Assembly (NCBI GenBank): GCA_036002045.1
Contig: DASYTT010000139.1
Coordinates: 1-64,000 of the forward strand
Origin: JABFSM01 sp036002045
Lineage (GTDB): Bacteria > Gemmatimonadota > Gemmatimonadetes > Gemmatimonadales > GWC2-71-9
Direction: 5' to 3'
Length of the DNA stretch: 64,000 nucleotides
The position numbers and the translations under genes are program-made. This document shows, piece after piece, positions 46,234 through 54,051 of this stretch. The notes below the pieces were generated by a model, which was not told the DNA's origin, ran no database searches, and was given only the letters and a program-made list of their open reading frames with translations. Numbering within the stretch: position 1 is the stretch's first letter; every line of letters begins with the position of its first letter.

Positions 46234-48752
46234 TGACTGCCCGCCTGCCCCACCGTCCCTCTGCCCGTCTTTTCCTAGCCGCAACCGTCCTCGCTCTCCT
46301 CTCCTACCTCGGCGCCCGCGGCATCGGCGTGGTGCCCCCGCTCGGTCCCTTCCTCGACCCGGCCAACGGCGTCTGGGCGCTGGCCCGCACCGCCGAGCTG
46401 CCCGAGCGAAGCCGGGCGCGCATTCCCGGACTCAGCGCTCCCGTCGAGGTGCTCTACGATGACCGCGGGGTCCCTCATGTTTTCGCCGCGACCGAAGAGG
46501 ACGCCTGGCGCGCGGAGGGCTTCGTCGTGGCGCGCGACCGGCTCTTTCAACTCGAGCTGCAGACCCGCGCCGCGTCGGGTACCCTCTCCGAGCTGTTGGG
46601 TCGCCGTGCGCTGGACGCCGATCTCACCGACCGCCGCCGCGGCTTTCCCTGGGCGGCGGAGCGGGGGATGGCCGCGCTCGATTCGAGCTCTCTCATCGCG
46701 CGCGCCGCGCGTGCGTACGCCGACGGCGTCAATGCCTGGATCGATGCACTCGGTCCCGCCGAGCTGCCGCTCGAGTATCGCCTCCTGAACGCAGAGCCCG
46801 CGCGCTGGCGTCCCATCGACACCTTCTACCTCTACCTGCAGATGGCGTTGACGCTGGCGTGGGAAGATCCCACCCTGACGAAGCTGCAGGCACGGGGAAT
46901 GGTGGGTGCCGCAGCGGCGGAGGCGCTTTTCCCGCTCAACAGCCCGATCCAGGAGCCCATCCAGCCCAACGGCGCAGCCGGGCCGCGCTACGACTTCGCG
47001 CGCCTGCCTCCGCCCGGTCCGCCCGATTCTCTCGCGCTGATCGCCGCCAGGGAACGGGAGCAGCTGAATTTCGACTTCGCTGGCCTGCCGCACTGTCGCA
47101 CCGCCGCGCTGCCGCACTGCCGCACTGAGATCGGCAGCAACAACTGGGTCGTCGCACCGGGTCGGACGGCTGCCGGTTTTGCCCTGCTCGCGGGCGATCC
47201 CCACCTCGAGCTCTCCCTGCCGTCGGTCTGGTATGAAGTCCACCTGCATGCGGATGACGGGCTCGATGTCGCGGGAGTGACTTTCCCCGGCGCGCCAGGC
47301 GTCATCATCGGCTTCAATCGCGACGTCGCCTGGTCGTTCACTAACACGGGCGCCGACGTGCGGGATCATTACGAGGAGCAGGTGGATGACGCGGTGCGCC
47401 CCAGGCGGTACCGGTTGGACGGCGCCTGGCAGCCGCTCGAAATCCGGCTGGAAACCGTGCGCGGCCGCCGGGGCGAGGTTCTCGCCATTGACACGGTGCG
47501 CTTCACCCGGCGCGGGCCGCTGGTCCACCAGGGAAACCGCTGGCTTTCCTTGCGCTGGACTGCGTTTGAATCCAAGGGTCCGGGGGAGGATTTTCTCCGC
47601 CTGGATCGCGCCAGGGGCGTGACGGAGTGGCTGGATGGCTGGAAGGAATACGTGGCGGCGGCGCAGAACGGCGTCGTGGCGGATAGGCGCGGCAGCATCG
47701 CGCTTCGCTCGACGGGCAAGTATCCGCTGCGGCCCGGCAATGGCCGGGGCGACGAGCTGCGCGACGGGAGTAACTCGGCCGCTGACTGGTCCGGCTTCCT
47801 GGCGCTCGATGCCTACCCCTTTGCCCGGGATCCGGCCCAGGGCTTTCTCGCTTCAGCCAACCAGCAGCCGGTCGACCCGAGGACTAACCCGCATTACTTC
47901 AGCGCCAACTGGTACTCGCCCTGGCGCGCGCTGCGCATCAACCAGCTGCTCCGCGCCGATTCCAGCGTGACTCCCGACGCGATGCGGCGGTTTCAGGGTG
48001 ACGCCCAGAGCGCGCGCGCCGCTGCCTTCGTGCCCCTCCTGCTTGCCGCCGCCCGTGGGGATACCTCGCTTGCCCAGGCGGCCGCCCTGCTCACCGACTG
48101 GGACCTGAGCTACAAGAAGGAGAGCCGCGGCGCGGCGCTCTTCGAGGCGACGATGGGCGCGCTCGCCCCGCTGGTGTGGGACGAGCTGATTCCAGCCGAC
48201 CGGCTCGCCGACAGCGCGCCTCGGCCGGCGGTGGTTCCCGAGGAAGCGGTGCTGCTCGAGCTGGCCGCGGATTCCATTAGTGTCTGGTGGGACGATCGCC
48301 GCACCCCGGCGGTGGAGCATCGCGACGCCATTCTTGCCGAGGCGCTGCGCCGGGGCTTCGCGCGGGCGCTCCGCGACTACGGACCGCCCGAGGGCGAAGG
48401 CTGGCGCTGGGACCGCGTTCATCGGGCCAACGTTTACCATCTGCTCCGGATTCCAGCGCTCTCAGCCCTTGAGCTCCCGGTTCAGGGCGGGCCGTCGACG
48501 CTGACTCCTTCGCCGGGCCGCGGCACCCACGGTCCCAGCTGGCGCATGGTCGTCGAGCTGGGGCCCGCAGTGCGCGGCTGGGCGATTTACCCCGGTGGTC
48601 AGTCCGGCAATCCGGCCAGCTCGCGCTACCTCGATCGGCTGCCGCGCTGGCTCGCGGGCGAGCTGGATACCGTCCGGTTCCCCGCCAACCCCGGCGACCT
48701 GCCCGCGGCCCGGGTAGGTTCCCGGCTCACGCTGAGCGGAGCCGAACGATGA
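46233..48752 (+). CDS. Penicillin acylase-family Ntn hydrolase
   Basis: This protein of about 839 residues is an exported self-processing amidase. An N-terminal signal or anchor segment (LFLAATVLALLSYLG) precedes the alpha chain (VLYDDRGVPHVFA, EGFVVARDRLFQLELQTRAA). The nucleophile is Ser302 in GSNNWVVAPGRTA, with the oxyanion/catalytic region ASANQQPVDP downstream. The substrate could be a beta-lactam, acyl-homoserine lactone or N-acyl amino acid. The octamer-repeat-encoded segment LPHCRTAALPHCRT (about 285-298) lies a few residues before the cleavage point, in the spacer peptide that is normally removed. An upstream ATG (46203) is an alternative start. Confidence 0.9.
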   Translation: MTARLPHRPSARLFLAATVLALLSYLGARGIGVVPPLGPFLDPANGVWALARTAELPERSRARIPGLSAPVEVLYDDRGVPHVFAATEEDAWRAEGFVVARDRLFQLELQTRAASGTLSELLGRRALDADLTDRRRGFPWAAERGMAALDSSSLIARAARAYADGVNAWIDALGPAELPLEYRLLNAEPARWRPIDTFYLYLQMALTLAWEDPTLTKLQARGMVGAAAAEALFPLNSPIQEPIQPNGAAGPRYDFARLPPPGPPDSLALIAAREREQLNFDFAGLPHCRTAALPHCRTEIGSNNWVVAPGRTAAGFALLAGDPHLELSLPSVWYEVHLHADDGLDVAGVTFPGAPGVIIGFNRDVAWSFTNTGADVRDHYEEQVDDAVRPRRYRLDGAWQPLEIRLETVRGRRGEVLAIDTVRFTRRGPLVHQGNRWLSLRWTAFESKGPGEDFLRLDRARGVTEWLDGWKEYVAAAQNGVVADRRGSIALRSTGKYPLRPGNGRGDELRDGSNSAADWSGFLALDAYPFARDPAQGFLASANQQPVDPRTNPHYFSANWYSPWRALRINQLLRADSSVTPDAMRRFQGDAQSARAAAFVPLLLAAARGDTSLAQAAALLTDWDLSYKKESRGAALFEATMGALAPLVWDELIPADRLADSAPRPAVVPEEAVLLELAADSISVWWDDRRTPAVEHRDAILAEALRRGFARALRDYGPPEGEGWRWDRVHRANVYHLLRIPALSALELPVQGGPSTLTPSPGRGTHGPSWRMVVELGPAVRGWAIYPGGQSGNPASSRYLDRLPRWLAGELDTVRFPANPGDLPAARVGSRLTLSGAER
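46236..46272. repeat. Octamer repeat at the acylase start, CTGCCCGC-type units
   Basis: Diverged octamers CTGCCCGC, CTGCCCCA, CCGTCCCT and CTGCCCGT follow directly on the lipoprotein stop codon. They are translated as the basic N-region of the acylase signal peptide (ARLPHRPSARLF). Their units match those at 51672 and 52611. Confidence 0.75.
47085..47129. repeat. In-frame octamer repeat inside the acylase gene
   Basis: Five octamers (CTGCCGCA, CTGTCGCA, CCGCCGCG, CTGCCGCA, CTGCCGCA) followed by CTGAG lie in frame and end seven bases before the Gly-Ser cleavage codons at 47133-47138. The unit is the same as in the intergenic array at 32442, including the CTGAG/CTCAG end. Confidence 0.93.
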
Positions 48753-49111
48753 GGCGCACAGTGCCCGCCTTCTTGCTGCTCGTGGCTGCGTTCGCGGTGG
48801 CCGCTCCGCTCGGCTGGTGGACGGTCCCCCTCGTGGCAGGGCTCTGGGGCGCTCTGCGGCCCGGATTCCCGAGACCGATTCTCGCGGCCGCGCTCGCCGC
48901 CCTGCTCGGTTGGAGCGTCTGGCTGGGCATCGACCTCGGCATCGCTCCGGACGCCCTAACCCGCATTGGCGCGCGGGCTGCGGACATCCTGCAGCTGCCC
49001 TCGACGCTCTTTTTGCTGCTCACGCTGCTCTTTCCGGCTTTGCTCGCCTGGAGCGCGGCGGCGGTCGCCTGCAGGCTGGCGAATCTGCTCGTGCCGCGCG
49101 GGCAGGGCTGA
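48749..49111 (+). CDS. Small membrane protein
   Basis: This 120-residue hydrophobic protein has about four predicted transmembrane helices and ends NLLVPRGQG. No family was recognised. The ATG overlaps the acylase stop by four bases (ATGA), so it is co-translated with it and could help membrane localisation or export of the product. Confidence 0.7.
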   Translation: MRRTVPAFLLLVAAFAVAAPLGWWTVPLVAGLWGALRPGFPRPILAAALAALLGWSVWLGIDLGIAPDALTRIGARAADILQLPSTLFLLLTLLFPALLAWSAAAVACRLANLLVPRGQG

Positions 49112-49146
49112 GCTACGTTATCTGCTACGAACCCCAGGAGAATCGC

Positions 49147-50046
49147 ATGCTTCGCAAAGTCCACTCCGCTGTGTTTGCCGCAGCGCTCAGCCTCGGCAGT
49201 GCCGCTTCGCTGGTCGCCCAGGCCGACACCGTGCAGATCCGCACCATCCCCCTCCGCAACGGCGTCTACATGCTGATGGGGCAGGGCGGCAATATCGCGC
49301 TCTCGGTGGGCAAGGACGCGGCGTTCCTGGTCGACGATCAGTACGCGCCGCTCACGGCCAAGATCCTCGCCGCCGTCAAGGCCGTCACCGACAAGCCGGT
49401 GCGCTTCGTGCTCAATACCCACTGGCATGGGGACCACACCGGGGGCAATGAGAACTTGGGCAATGCCGGCGCCATCATCGTGGCGCACGACAATGTGCGG
49501 ACCCGCATGAACAGCGAGCAGTTCCTCGCGGCGTTCAATTCGCGGGTCCCGCCCTCGCCGGCCGTGGCGCTGCCGATGGTCACCTTCTCCGAAACCGTCG
49601 CCTTTCACCTCAACCACGACGACATCCACGCCGTGCACGTGCCGCCGGCGCATACCGACGGCGACGCACTGGTGCACTTCACCGCTGCCAATGTGCTGCA
49701 CCTGGGAGATGTGTACTTCAACGGCCGCTATCCGTTTGTGGACCTGTCCAGCGGCGGCTCGTTCGAGGGGATGATCAACGCGATCAACGCGGCGCTTCGC
49801 TATGTCAACGACAGCACCAAGATCATCCCGGGCCACGGCGAGCTGGCCACCAAGGCCGACCTCGTCACGTACCGCGATGTGCTCGTCAAGGTCCGCGACC
49901 GCGTAGCGGCCCTGATCAAGCAGGGCAAAACCAAGGAACAGATCGTTGCGGCGAAGCCCACGGCCGAGTGGGATGCCACCTGGGGCACCGGGTTTATGAA
50001 GCCGGATGTCTTCCTGGGGATTGTCTACGAGAGTCTGAAGAAGTAA
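49147..50046 (+). CDS. Secreted metallo-beta-lactamase-fold hydrolase
   Basis: This 299-residue exported protein (signal peptide ending ASLVAQA) has the MBL zinc motif NTHWHGDHTGG, further ligands in VPPAHTDGDALVHF and LGDVYFNGR, and IIPGHGELATKADL. The fold hosts beta-lactamases, lactonases and others. The C-terminal helical extension resembles cyclase-like MBL proteins rather than classical beta-lactamases. CCCCAGGAGAATCGC precedes the start. It lies 35 bases after the small membrane protein and may share the acylase transcript. Confidence 0.9.
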   Translation: MLRKVHSAVFAAALSLGSAASLVAQADTVQIRTIPLRNGVYMLMGQGGNIALSVGKDAAFLVDDQYAPLTAKILAAVKAVTDKPVRFVLNTHWHGDHTGGNENLGNAGAIIVAHDNVRTRMNSEQFLAAFNSRVPPSPAVALPMVTFSETVAFHLNHDDIHAVHVPPAHTDGDALVHFTAANVLHLGDVYFNGRYPFVDLSSGGSFEGMINAINAALRYVNDSTKIIPGHGELATKADLVTYRDVLVKVRDRVAALIKQGKTKEQIVAAKPTAEWDATWGTGFMKPDVFLGIVYESLKK

Positions 50047-50063
50047 GGGTGGGGGAAGCCTAC

Positions 50064-50456
50064 CTACTTCAGCTTCACGAGGATCGCGCCTTGTTCGTGG
50101 TCGGTACCGAACCGGGTGGTCGCATCGCTCCCCCGTAACCGCCGGATTTCGGCAACCTGCAGGCGATCCACCTCTCGCAGCGCCGACGGACCGCCGCGAC
50201 GCACCTCGTTCACGTACACGACGATCTCCGCGGAACCCGCTGTGACGCTTCCCTGCCGTGCACGGAGCCAGTTCGGTCGGAGCCGGCTCACCACCTCGAA
50301 CGCGGTCTGGACGTCCGTCAGTGCTTCGATTTCCTGGCGGGTGATGAGGTCCGCATTGCGATTCGGTTTGGGCGCCGGCTTGCTGGAATCCTGCGCGGCG
50401 AGGCCCGCCGGAACAGCGAGGATCACGGCAAGCAGGAGGGAAAGCTCAGGCTTCAT
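50064..50456 (-). CDS. Secreted TonB-plug-like mini-protein
   Basis: This 130-residue exported protein (signal peptide LLLAVILAVPAGLAAQ) has a C-terminal half that looks like an isolated plug domain of TonB-dependent receptors: EIVVYVNEVRRGG, LREVDRLQVAEIRRLRGSDA and RFGTDHEQGAILVKLK follow the plug pattern of vector-YGxxxxxGAIxVxTK. No barrel follows. Short stand-alone forms of this pattern are annotated, if at all, as hypothetical proteins. Function unknown. Confidence 0.7.
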   Translation of the reverse strand: MKPELSLLLAVILAVPAGLAAQDSSKPAPKPNRNADLITRQEIEALTDVQTAFEVVSRLRPNWLRARQGSVTAGSAEIVVYVNEVRRGGPSALREVDRLQVAEIRRLRGSDATTRFGTDHEQGAILVKLK

Positions 50457-50528
50457 GCGCGGTCTCGATGGTGGAAGAACCCCACCGAATGGATGGGGAT
50501 CTCCAGGATGAAACCAATTCCGGGCGGG

Positions 50529-50714
50529 CTAGGGAAGGGGGGCGCTGGAATTCCCGGATAGCGGGCGCGCCGGAAGGTATCCGGACTCGGTGGCCGCCCG
50601 CCGCAGCAAGAATTCGATCTGGGCATTCAATGAACGCAGGTCCGCTCCCGCCCAGCGCTGCAACGCATCGTGCAGCGCCGGATCGAGCCGAAGCAGAAAG
50701 GCCTTGCGCTCCAT
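50529..50714 (-). CDS. Arc-like ribbon-helix-helix DNA-binding protein
   Basis: This 61-residue protein has the ribbon-helix-helix pattern: strand KAFLLRLDPALHDALQRWA followed by DLRSLNAQIEFLLRRA. It starts 12 bases after the SPFH gene and is probably co-transcribed. Arc/MetJ-type proteins bind short palindromes as dimers of dimers. The ATGATATCAT palindrome in the SPFH promoter is a good candidate site, so it may be the repressor of its own operon. The C-terminus (LSGNSSAPLP) is disordered. Confidence 0.82.
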   Translation of the reverse strand: MERKAFLLRLDPALHDALQRWAGADLRSLNAQIEFLLRRAATESGYLPARPLSGNSSAPLP

Positions 50715-50726
50715 GGAGTGCGCGCG

Positions 50727-51599
50727 TCAGCCGCCGTACAAGGTTCCGGTATTCACCACCGGCTGGGTGCCGCGCTCGCCGCAGAGCACCACAAGCAGGT
50801 TCGAGACCATCGCGGCCTTCCGCTCGTCGTCCAGCTGTAGGATGTTCTTCTGGGCCAGCATCTCGAGTGCGTTCTCCACCATCCCCACCGCACCCTCGAC
50901 GATCTTGTACCGCGCGGCGATGATCGCGCTGGCCTGCTGCCGCTGCAGCATCGCCTGGGCGATCTCGGGGGAATAAGCCAGATGCGAGATCCGCGCTTCC
51001 TTGACCTCCACCCCTGCCTTGGCCAGCCGCTCGCCGAGCTGCTGCATCAGATTGGCGGCCACTTCGCTGGTATGGCTGGAGAGCGCCGTCTCGCCGGTGC
51101 TGTGGGAGTCGTAGGGATAGCTGGAGGCGAGGGCGCGCACCGCCGACTCGCTCTGCACCCGGACGTAGTTCTCGTAGTCGTCCACCTCGAACATCGCCTC
51201 GGCGGTATCGATCACCCGCCACACCACGATCGCCGCGATCTCGATCGGATTGCTGTTGGCGTCGTTCACCTTGAGCTTGGCGGTCTCGAAGTTCCGGGTC
51301 CGCAGCGAAAGCCGCTTCTTCAGGGTGAAGGGATTCACCCACCAGAAGCCGGCTTCCTTGATCGAGCCCGTGTACCGGCCAAAGAGCGTGAGCACCTTGG
51401 ATTCGTTAGGCTGCACCACGCAGAAGCCCGGCGGCACCAGCATCAGCAGGACCAAAACGACCACCGCCACCAGGATACGAGTGGTTTGCTCGGACTGGAT
51501 CGCGCCGACGAAGAGCCAGCCGCTCACCCCCAGGGCCACGAGGTAGGCGAGCACAATGGCCAGACCCGGGATCGGACGAATCACCTTCTCGCTGATCAT
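50727..51599 (-). CDS. SPFH/Band 7 membrane protein
   Basis: This 290-residue protein has two N-terminal transmembrane helices (about 11-32 and 41-58) and a stomatin/prohibitin-type SPFH domain (GRYTGSIKEAGFWWVNPF, RNFETAKLKVNDANSNPIEI, AVRALASSYPYDS, AQAMLQRQQASAIIAARYK). It likely forms membrane-microdomain oligomers. The start MISEKVIRPIPG is chosen over an extension that reads through promoter and repeat sequence. It is followed by the ribbon-helix-helix gene. Confidence 0.92.
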   Translation of the reverse strand: MISEKVIRPIPGLAIVLAYLVALGVSGWLFVGAIQSEQTTRILVAVVVLVLLMLVPPGFCVVQPNESKVLTLFGRYTGSIKEAGFWWVNPFTLKKRLSLRTRNFETAKLKVNDANSNPIEIAAIVVWRVIDTAEAMFEVDDYENYVRVQSESAVRALASSYPYDSHSTGETALSSHTSEVAANLMQQLGERLAKAGVEVKEARISHLAYSPEIAQAMLQRQQASAIIAARYKIVEGAVGMVENALEMLAQKNILQLDDERKAAMVSNLLVVLCGERGTQPVVNTGTLYGG

Positions 51600-51630
51600 G
51601 ACAGCCAGACTCCGTTGGTGTGATAGCGAG

Positions 51631-51648
51631 ATGATATCATTATGATAT
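51631..51648. promoter_or_regulatory. Palindromic operator candidate of the SPFH operon
   Basis: ATGATATCATTATGATAT contains the perfect 10-bp palindrome ATGATATCAT followed by a second half-site copy (ATGATAT), a layout expected for a ribbon-helix-helix tetramer. It lies 32 bases upstream of the SPFH start in the only AT-rich stretch of the region and overlaps TATAAT-like sequence on the minus strand. Confidence 0.6.
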
Positions 51649-51671
51649 TCAACAGTCAAGGGTGGGGCTCT

Positions 51672-51716
51672 TCCTGTCCCTCCGTCCCTCCGTCCCACTG
51701 TCCGTCTGACCGTCGT
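51672..51716. repeat. Octamer repeat, CCTCCGTC-type units
   Basis: About five diverged units (CCTGTCCC, TCCGTCCC, TCCGTCCC, ACTGTCCG, TCTGACCG) lie in the divergent region between the SPFH operon and the sigma-factor gene. Confidence 0.8.
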
Positions 51717-51814
51717 GTTCCAACGTTTCACGCCACCGAAGTCTCCAATGCACCGAGAGATGGAGCCCTGGCGTTCCGACCGGAGGGATACCCCTGCAGG
51801 CCCTGGGGGCCACA

Positions 51815-52360
51815 ATGGCCCGACTCGCCGTGAGCCACGCCGCCGAGCTTGATCGGGAGGATGTCTCCCTCGCCGCCGATGGCGATCATGCGGCGTTCGA
51901 GCGCTTATACCGGCGCCACGTGTCCAGAGTCACCAGTCTGGCCACCTGGTTGCTCGATGCGGGGGAGACGGATGATGCGGTCCAGGAAGTGTTTATCCGG
52001 GTCTGGCAGAAGCTCCATACCTTCGCGGGGCAGTCGAGCTTCGGAACCTGGCTGCACCGGGTGGCGGTGAATCTGATGTTGCGACGCCGGCAGCGGCTCG
52101 GCATCTCCCGCAAGCGCCATGGTGACGACGATACGGCGCTCGCGGCGCTGTCCGCGCCGCTGGAGCGGCCCGATCTCCGGGTCGCGATCGAACGGGCGGT
52201 CGAGAAGCTGCCCAGCGGAGCACGCGAGGTATTTGTATTGCACGATATGGAAGGCTACAAGCACGACGAGATCGCGGAGCTGCTCGAGGTCGACCCCGGT
52301 ACCTCGCGCTCCCAACTCCACCGGGCGCGCCTGCTGCTGCGGCAGCAGCTCGCCTCCTGA
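51815..52360 (+). CDS. ECF-type RNA polymerase sigma factor
   Basis: This 181-residue sigma-70 family protein has region 2 (HAAFERLYRRHVSRVTSLAT, DDAVQEVFIRVWQKL) and region 4 (LPSGAREVFVLHDMEGYKH, IAELLEVDPGTSRSQLHRAR). It heads a plus-strand operon with its anti-sigma factor and two DUF4097 proteins, a typical envelope-stress arrangement. Its own promoter likely lies in 51720-51814 but could not be defined. Confidence 0.92.
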   Translation: MARLAVSHAAELDREDVSLAADGDHAAFERLYRRHVSRVTSLATWLLDAGETDDAVQEVFIRVWQKLHTFAGQSSFGTWLHRVAVNLMLRRRQRLGISRKRHGDDDTALAALSAPLERPDLRVAIERAVEKLPSGAREVFVLHDMEGYKHDEIAELLEVDPGTSRSQLHRARLLLRQQLAS

Positions 52361-52374
52361 CGCGGGACCGGATC

Positions 52375-53067
52375 ATGTCTGACCAGTTTACCAACCAGCT
52401 CTCGGCCTATCTCGATGGCGAGCTCGAGCGGGAAAGCCGTCGCCGTCTCGAGGCTCACCTCGCGGCCTGCGTGGAATGCTCGGCGTTGCTCGCTGATCTA
52501 CGGGCCATCGTCGCCGCAGCGCCGCACTATGAGGGGCGTCAACCATCCCGGGACCTTTGGAAGGACATCGAGCCTCGGCTGGATGAAGCCGAGGTCATTC
52601 CGATCAGTATCGACCGCCCGACCGCCCGACCGTCTGTCCGCCGTTTCTCCTGGCCCCAGTTGATCGCGGCGTCACTCGTAATGGCCGCAGTCGGCGGCGG
52701 CGCCACGTTCCTCGTGCTTCGCCAGAACACGACGCCCCCAGCCGCGGTTGCAGTGGACCTGCCGAACCGCCGCTCTGCCCCTTTGCCCGACTCTGTGAAG
52801 ACCGTCGAGTACGCGGAAGCCCAGTACGACGCCGCGGTGAAGGACCTGGAAAGCGTGCTCGCCGCCGGTCGGAGTCAGCTCGATACCGCCACGGTGCGCA
52901 CCATCGAACAGAGTTTGCAGAAGATTGACGCCGCGATCGCGGAAGCCCGCATCGCGATCCAACGTGACCCCGCGAACGCGTATCTAAGTCGCCAGATCGC
53001 CGCGAACATGCGCCGCAAGCTCGATCTGCTTCGCGCCGCAACCAACGCGATCACCGCCCGAACCTGA
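52375..53067 (+). CDS. Anti-sigma factor with zinc-finger domain
   Basis: This 230-residue protein has a cytoplasmic zf-HC2 domain (LSAYLDGELERESRRRLEAH followed by HLAACVEC, the HX3CX2C motif), one transmembrane helix (about 97-114) and a coiled-coil-rich extracytoplasmic domain (VEYAEAQYDAAVKDLESVLA). The segment DRPTARPSVRR before the helix is encoded by octamer repeats. It lies 14 bases after the sigma gene, its probable target. Confidence 0.88.
   Translation: MSDQFTNQLSAYLDGELERESRRRLEAHLAACVECSALLADLRAIVAAAPHYEGRQPSRDLWKDIEPRLDEAEVIPISIDRPTARPSVRRFSWPQLIAASLVMAAVGGGATFLVLRQNTTPPAAVAVDLPNRRSAPLPDSVKTVEYAEAQYDAAVKDLESVLAAGRSQLDTATVRTIEQSLQKIDAAIAEARIAIQRDPANAYLSRQIAANMRRKLDLLRAATNAITART
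52611..52643. repeat. In-frame octamer repeat in the anti-sigma gene
   Basis: Octamers CGACCGCC, CGACCGCC, CGACCGTC and TGTCCGCC are translated as the juxtamembrane linker DRPTARPSVRR. The same unit type is seen at 46236 and 51672. Confidence 0.75.
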
Positions 53068-53079
53068 TAGGAGCACCGA

Positions 53080-54051
53080 ATGTATCTGCTTTCCATGCTG
53101 GCCCTGCTCGCCGCGCCGCTGCCACAGGGCACCCAGACTGATACCACTGTCTCTGTGAGCCAGGGCACCCGGCTCCGCGTGGAGAATCAGGGCGGCGACA
53201 TCATCGTGCATGCCTGGGACAAGAACCAGGTCCGCATCCAGGCCAGTCACTCCCGTCGCAGCCACATCGTGACGCGCTTGACCGGTGCGGTGCTTTCCCT
53301 CGAGGCCCGCGCGGATCGCGGTCCCGGCAACATGGTGGACTATGAGCTCACCGTGCCGGCCTGGATGCCGCTCAAGCTGGGCGGGATGTACGCCACGGTG
53401 AGCATCGATGGCAGCAAGGCCCCCATCGAGGTCGAGACCCTCGAGGGAGACATCACCGTCAAGGGCGGCGCCGAGACCGTCAAGCTGGTCTCGATCCAGG
53501 GGAGGATTCAGGCGTCCGGGGTGCGCGGCCGGCTCGAGCTCAACAGCGTGAGCGAAGACGTCGAAGCGTCGGACATTCAGGGAGACATTGTCGCGGAAAC
53601 AGTGAGTGGCGATGTGGTGCTGCGTCGCATCGACGCCAAGTCGGTGGAAGTCGAGACCGTGAGCGGCGAGCTGTACTTCGACGGCCGGGTGATGGACGGT
53701 GGGCATTACTCCCTGCTGACCCACAGCGGGGAGATCTACTTCTCCGTCGCCGAGGGTACCAACGCGACCATCGCGACGGCGGTCGGCTCAGGCGACGTCA
53801 GCTCGAGCTTCCCCCTCCCCCAGTCGGAGCGCCCCAGCCGGCGGCGCCAGACCTACCGCCTGGGCAACGGCAGCGCGACCGTGGAGCTGGAGACCTTCAG
53901 CGGTGATATCCAGCTGCTGCGTCCAAGTGAGCTCACGACCCGACTCGACCGTTTGATGCGGGCGCGGGAGGAGCACGAAGCGCAAAGGACGCGGCAGAAG
54001 CAGATCAAGAAGCCCGACCACGATCAGGATCATGATTGGAGCGAGCCATGA
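53080..54051 (+). CDS. DUF4097 beta-helical envelope protein 1
   Basis: This 323-residue exported protein has a short hydrophobic N-terminus followed by repeated beta-strand turns with the DUF4097 pattern VSGDV/VSGEL (EGDITVKGG, VSEDVEASDIQGDIVAETVSG, TVSGELYFDG, FSGDIQLLRP). Such proteins form small beta-helices thought to act at the cell envelope. The C-terminal 40 residues are highly charged. It lies 12 bases after the anti-sigma gene and overlaps the next gene (ATGA). Confidence 0.88.
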   Translation: MYLLSMLALLAAPLPQGTQTDTTVSVSQGTRLRVENQGGDIIVHAWDKNQVRIQASHSRRSHIVTRLTGAVLSLEARADRGPGNMVDYELTVPAWMPLKLGGMYATVSIDGSKAPIEVETLEGDITVKGGAETVKLVSIQGRIQASGVRGRLELNSVSEDVEASDIQGDIVAETVSGDVVLRRIDAKSVEVETVSGELYFDGRVMDGGHYSLLTHSGEIYFSVAEGTNATIATAVGSGDVSSSFPLPQSERPSRRRQTYRLGNGSATVELETFSGDIQLLRPSELTTRLDRLMRAREEHEAQRTRQKQIKKPDHDQDHDWSEP

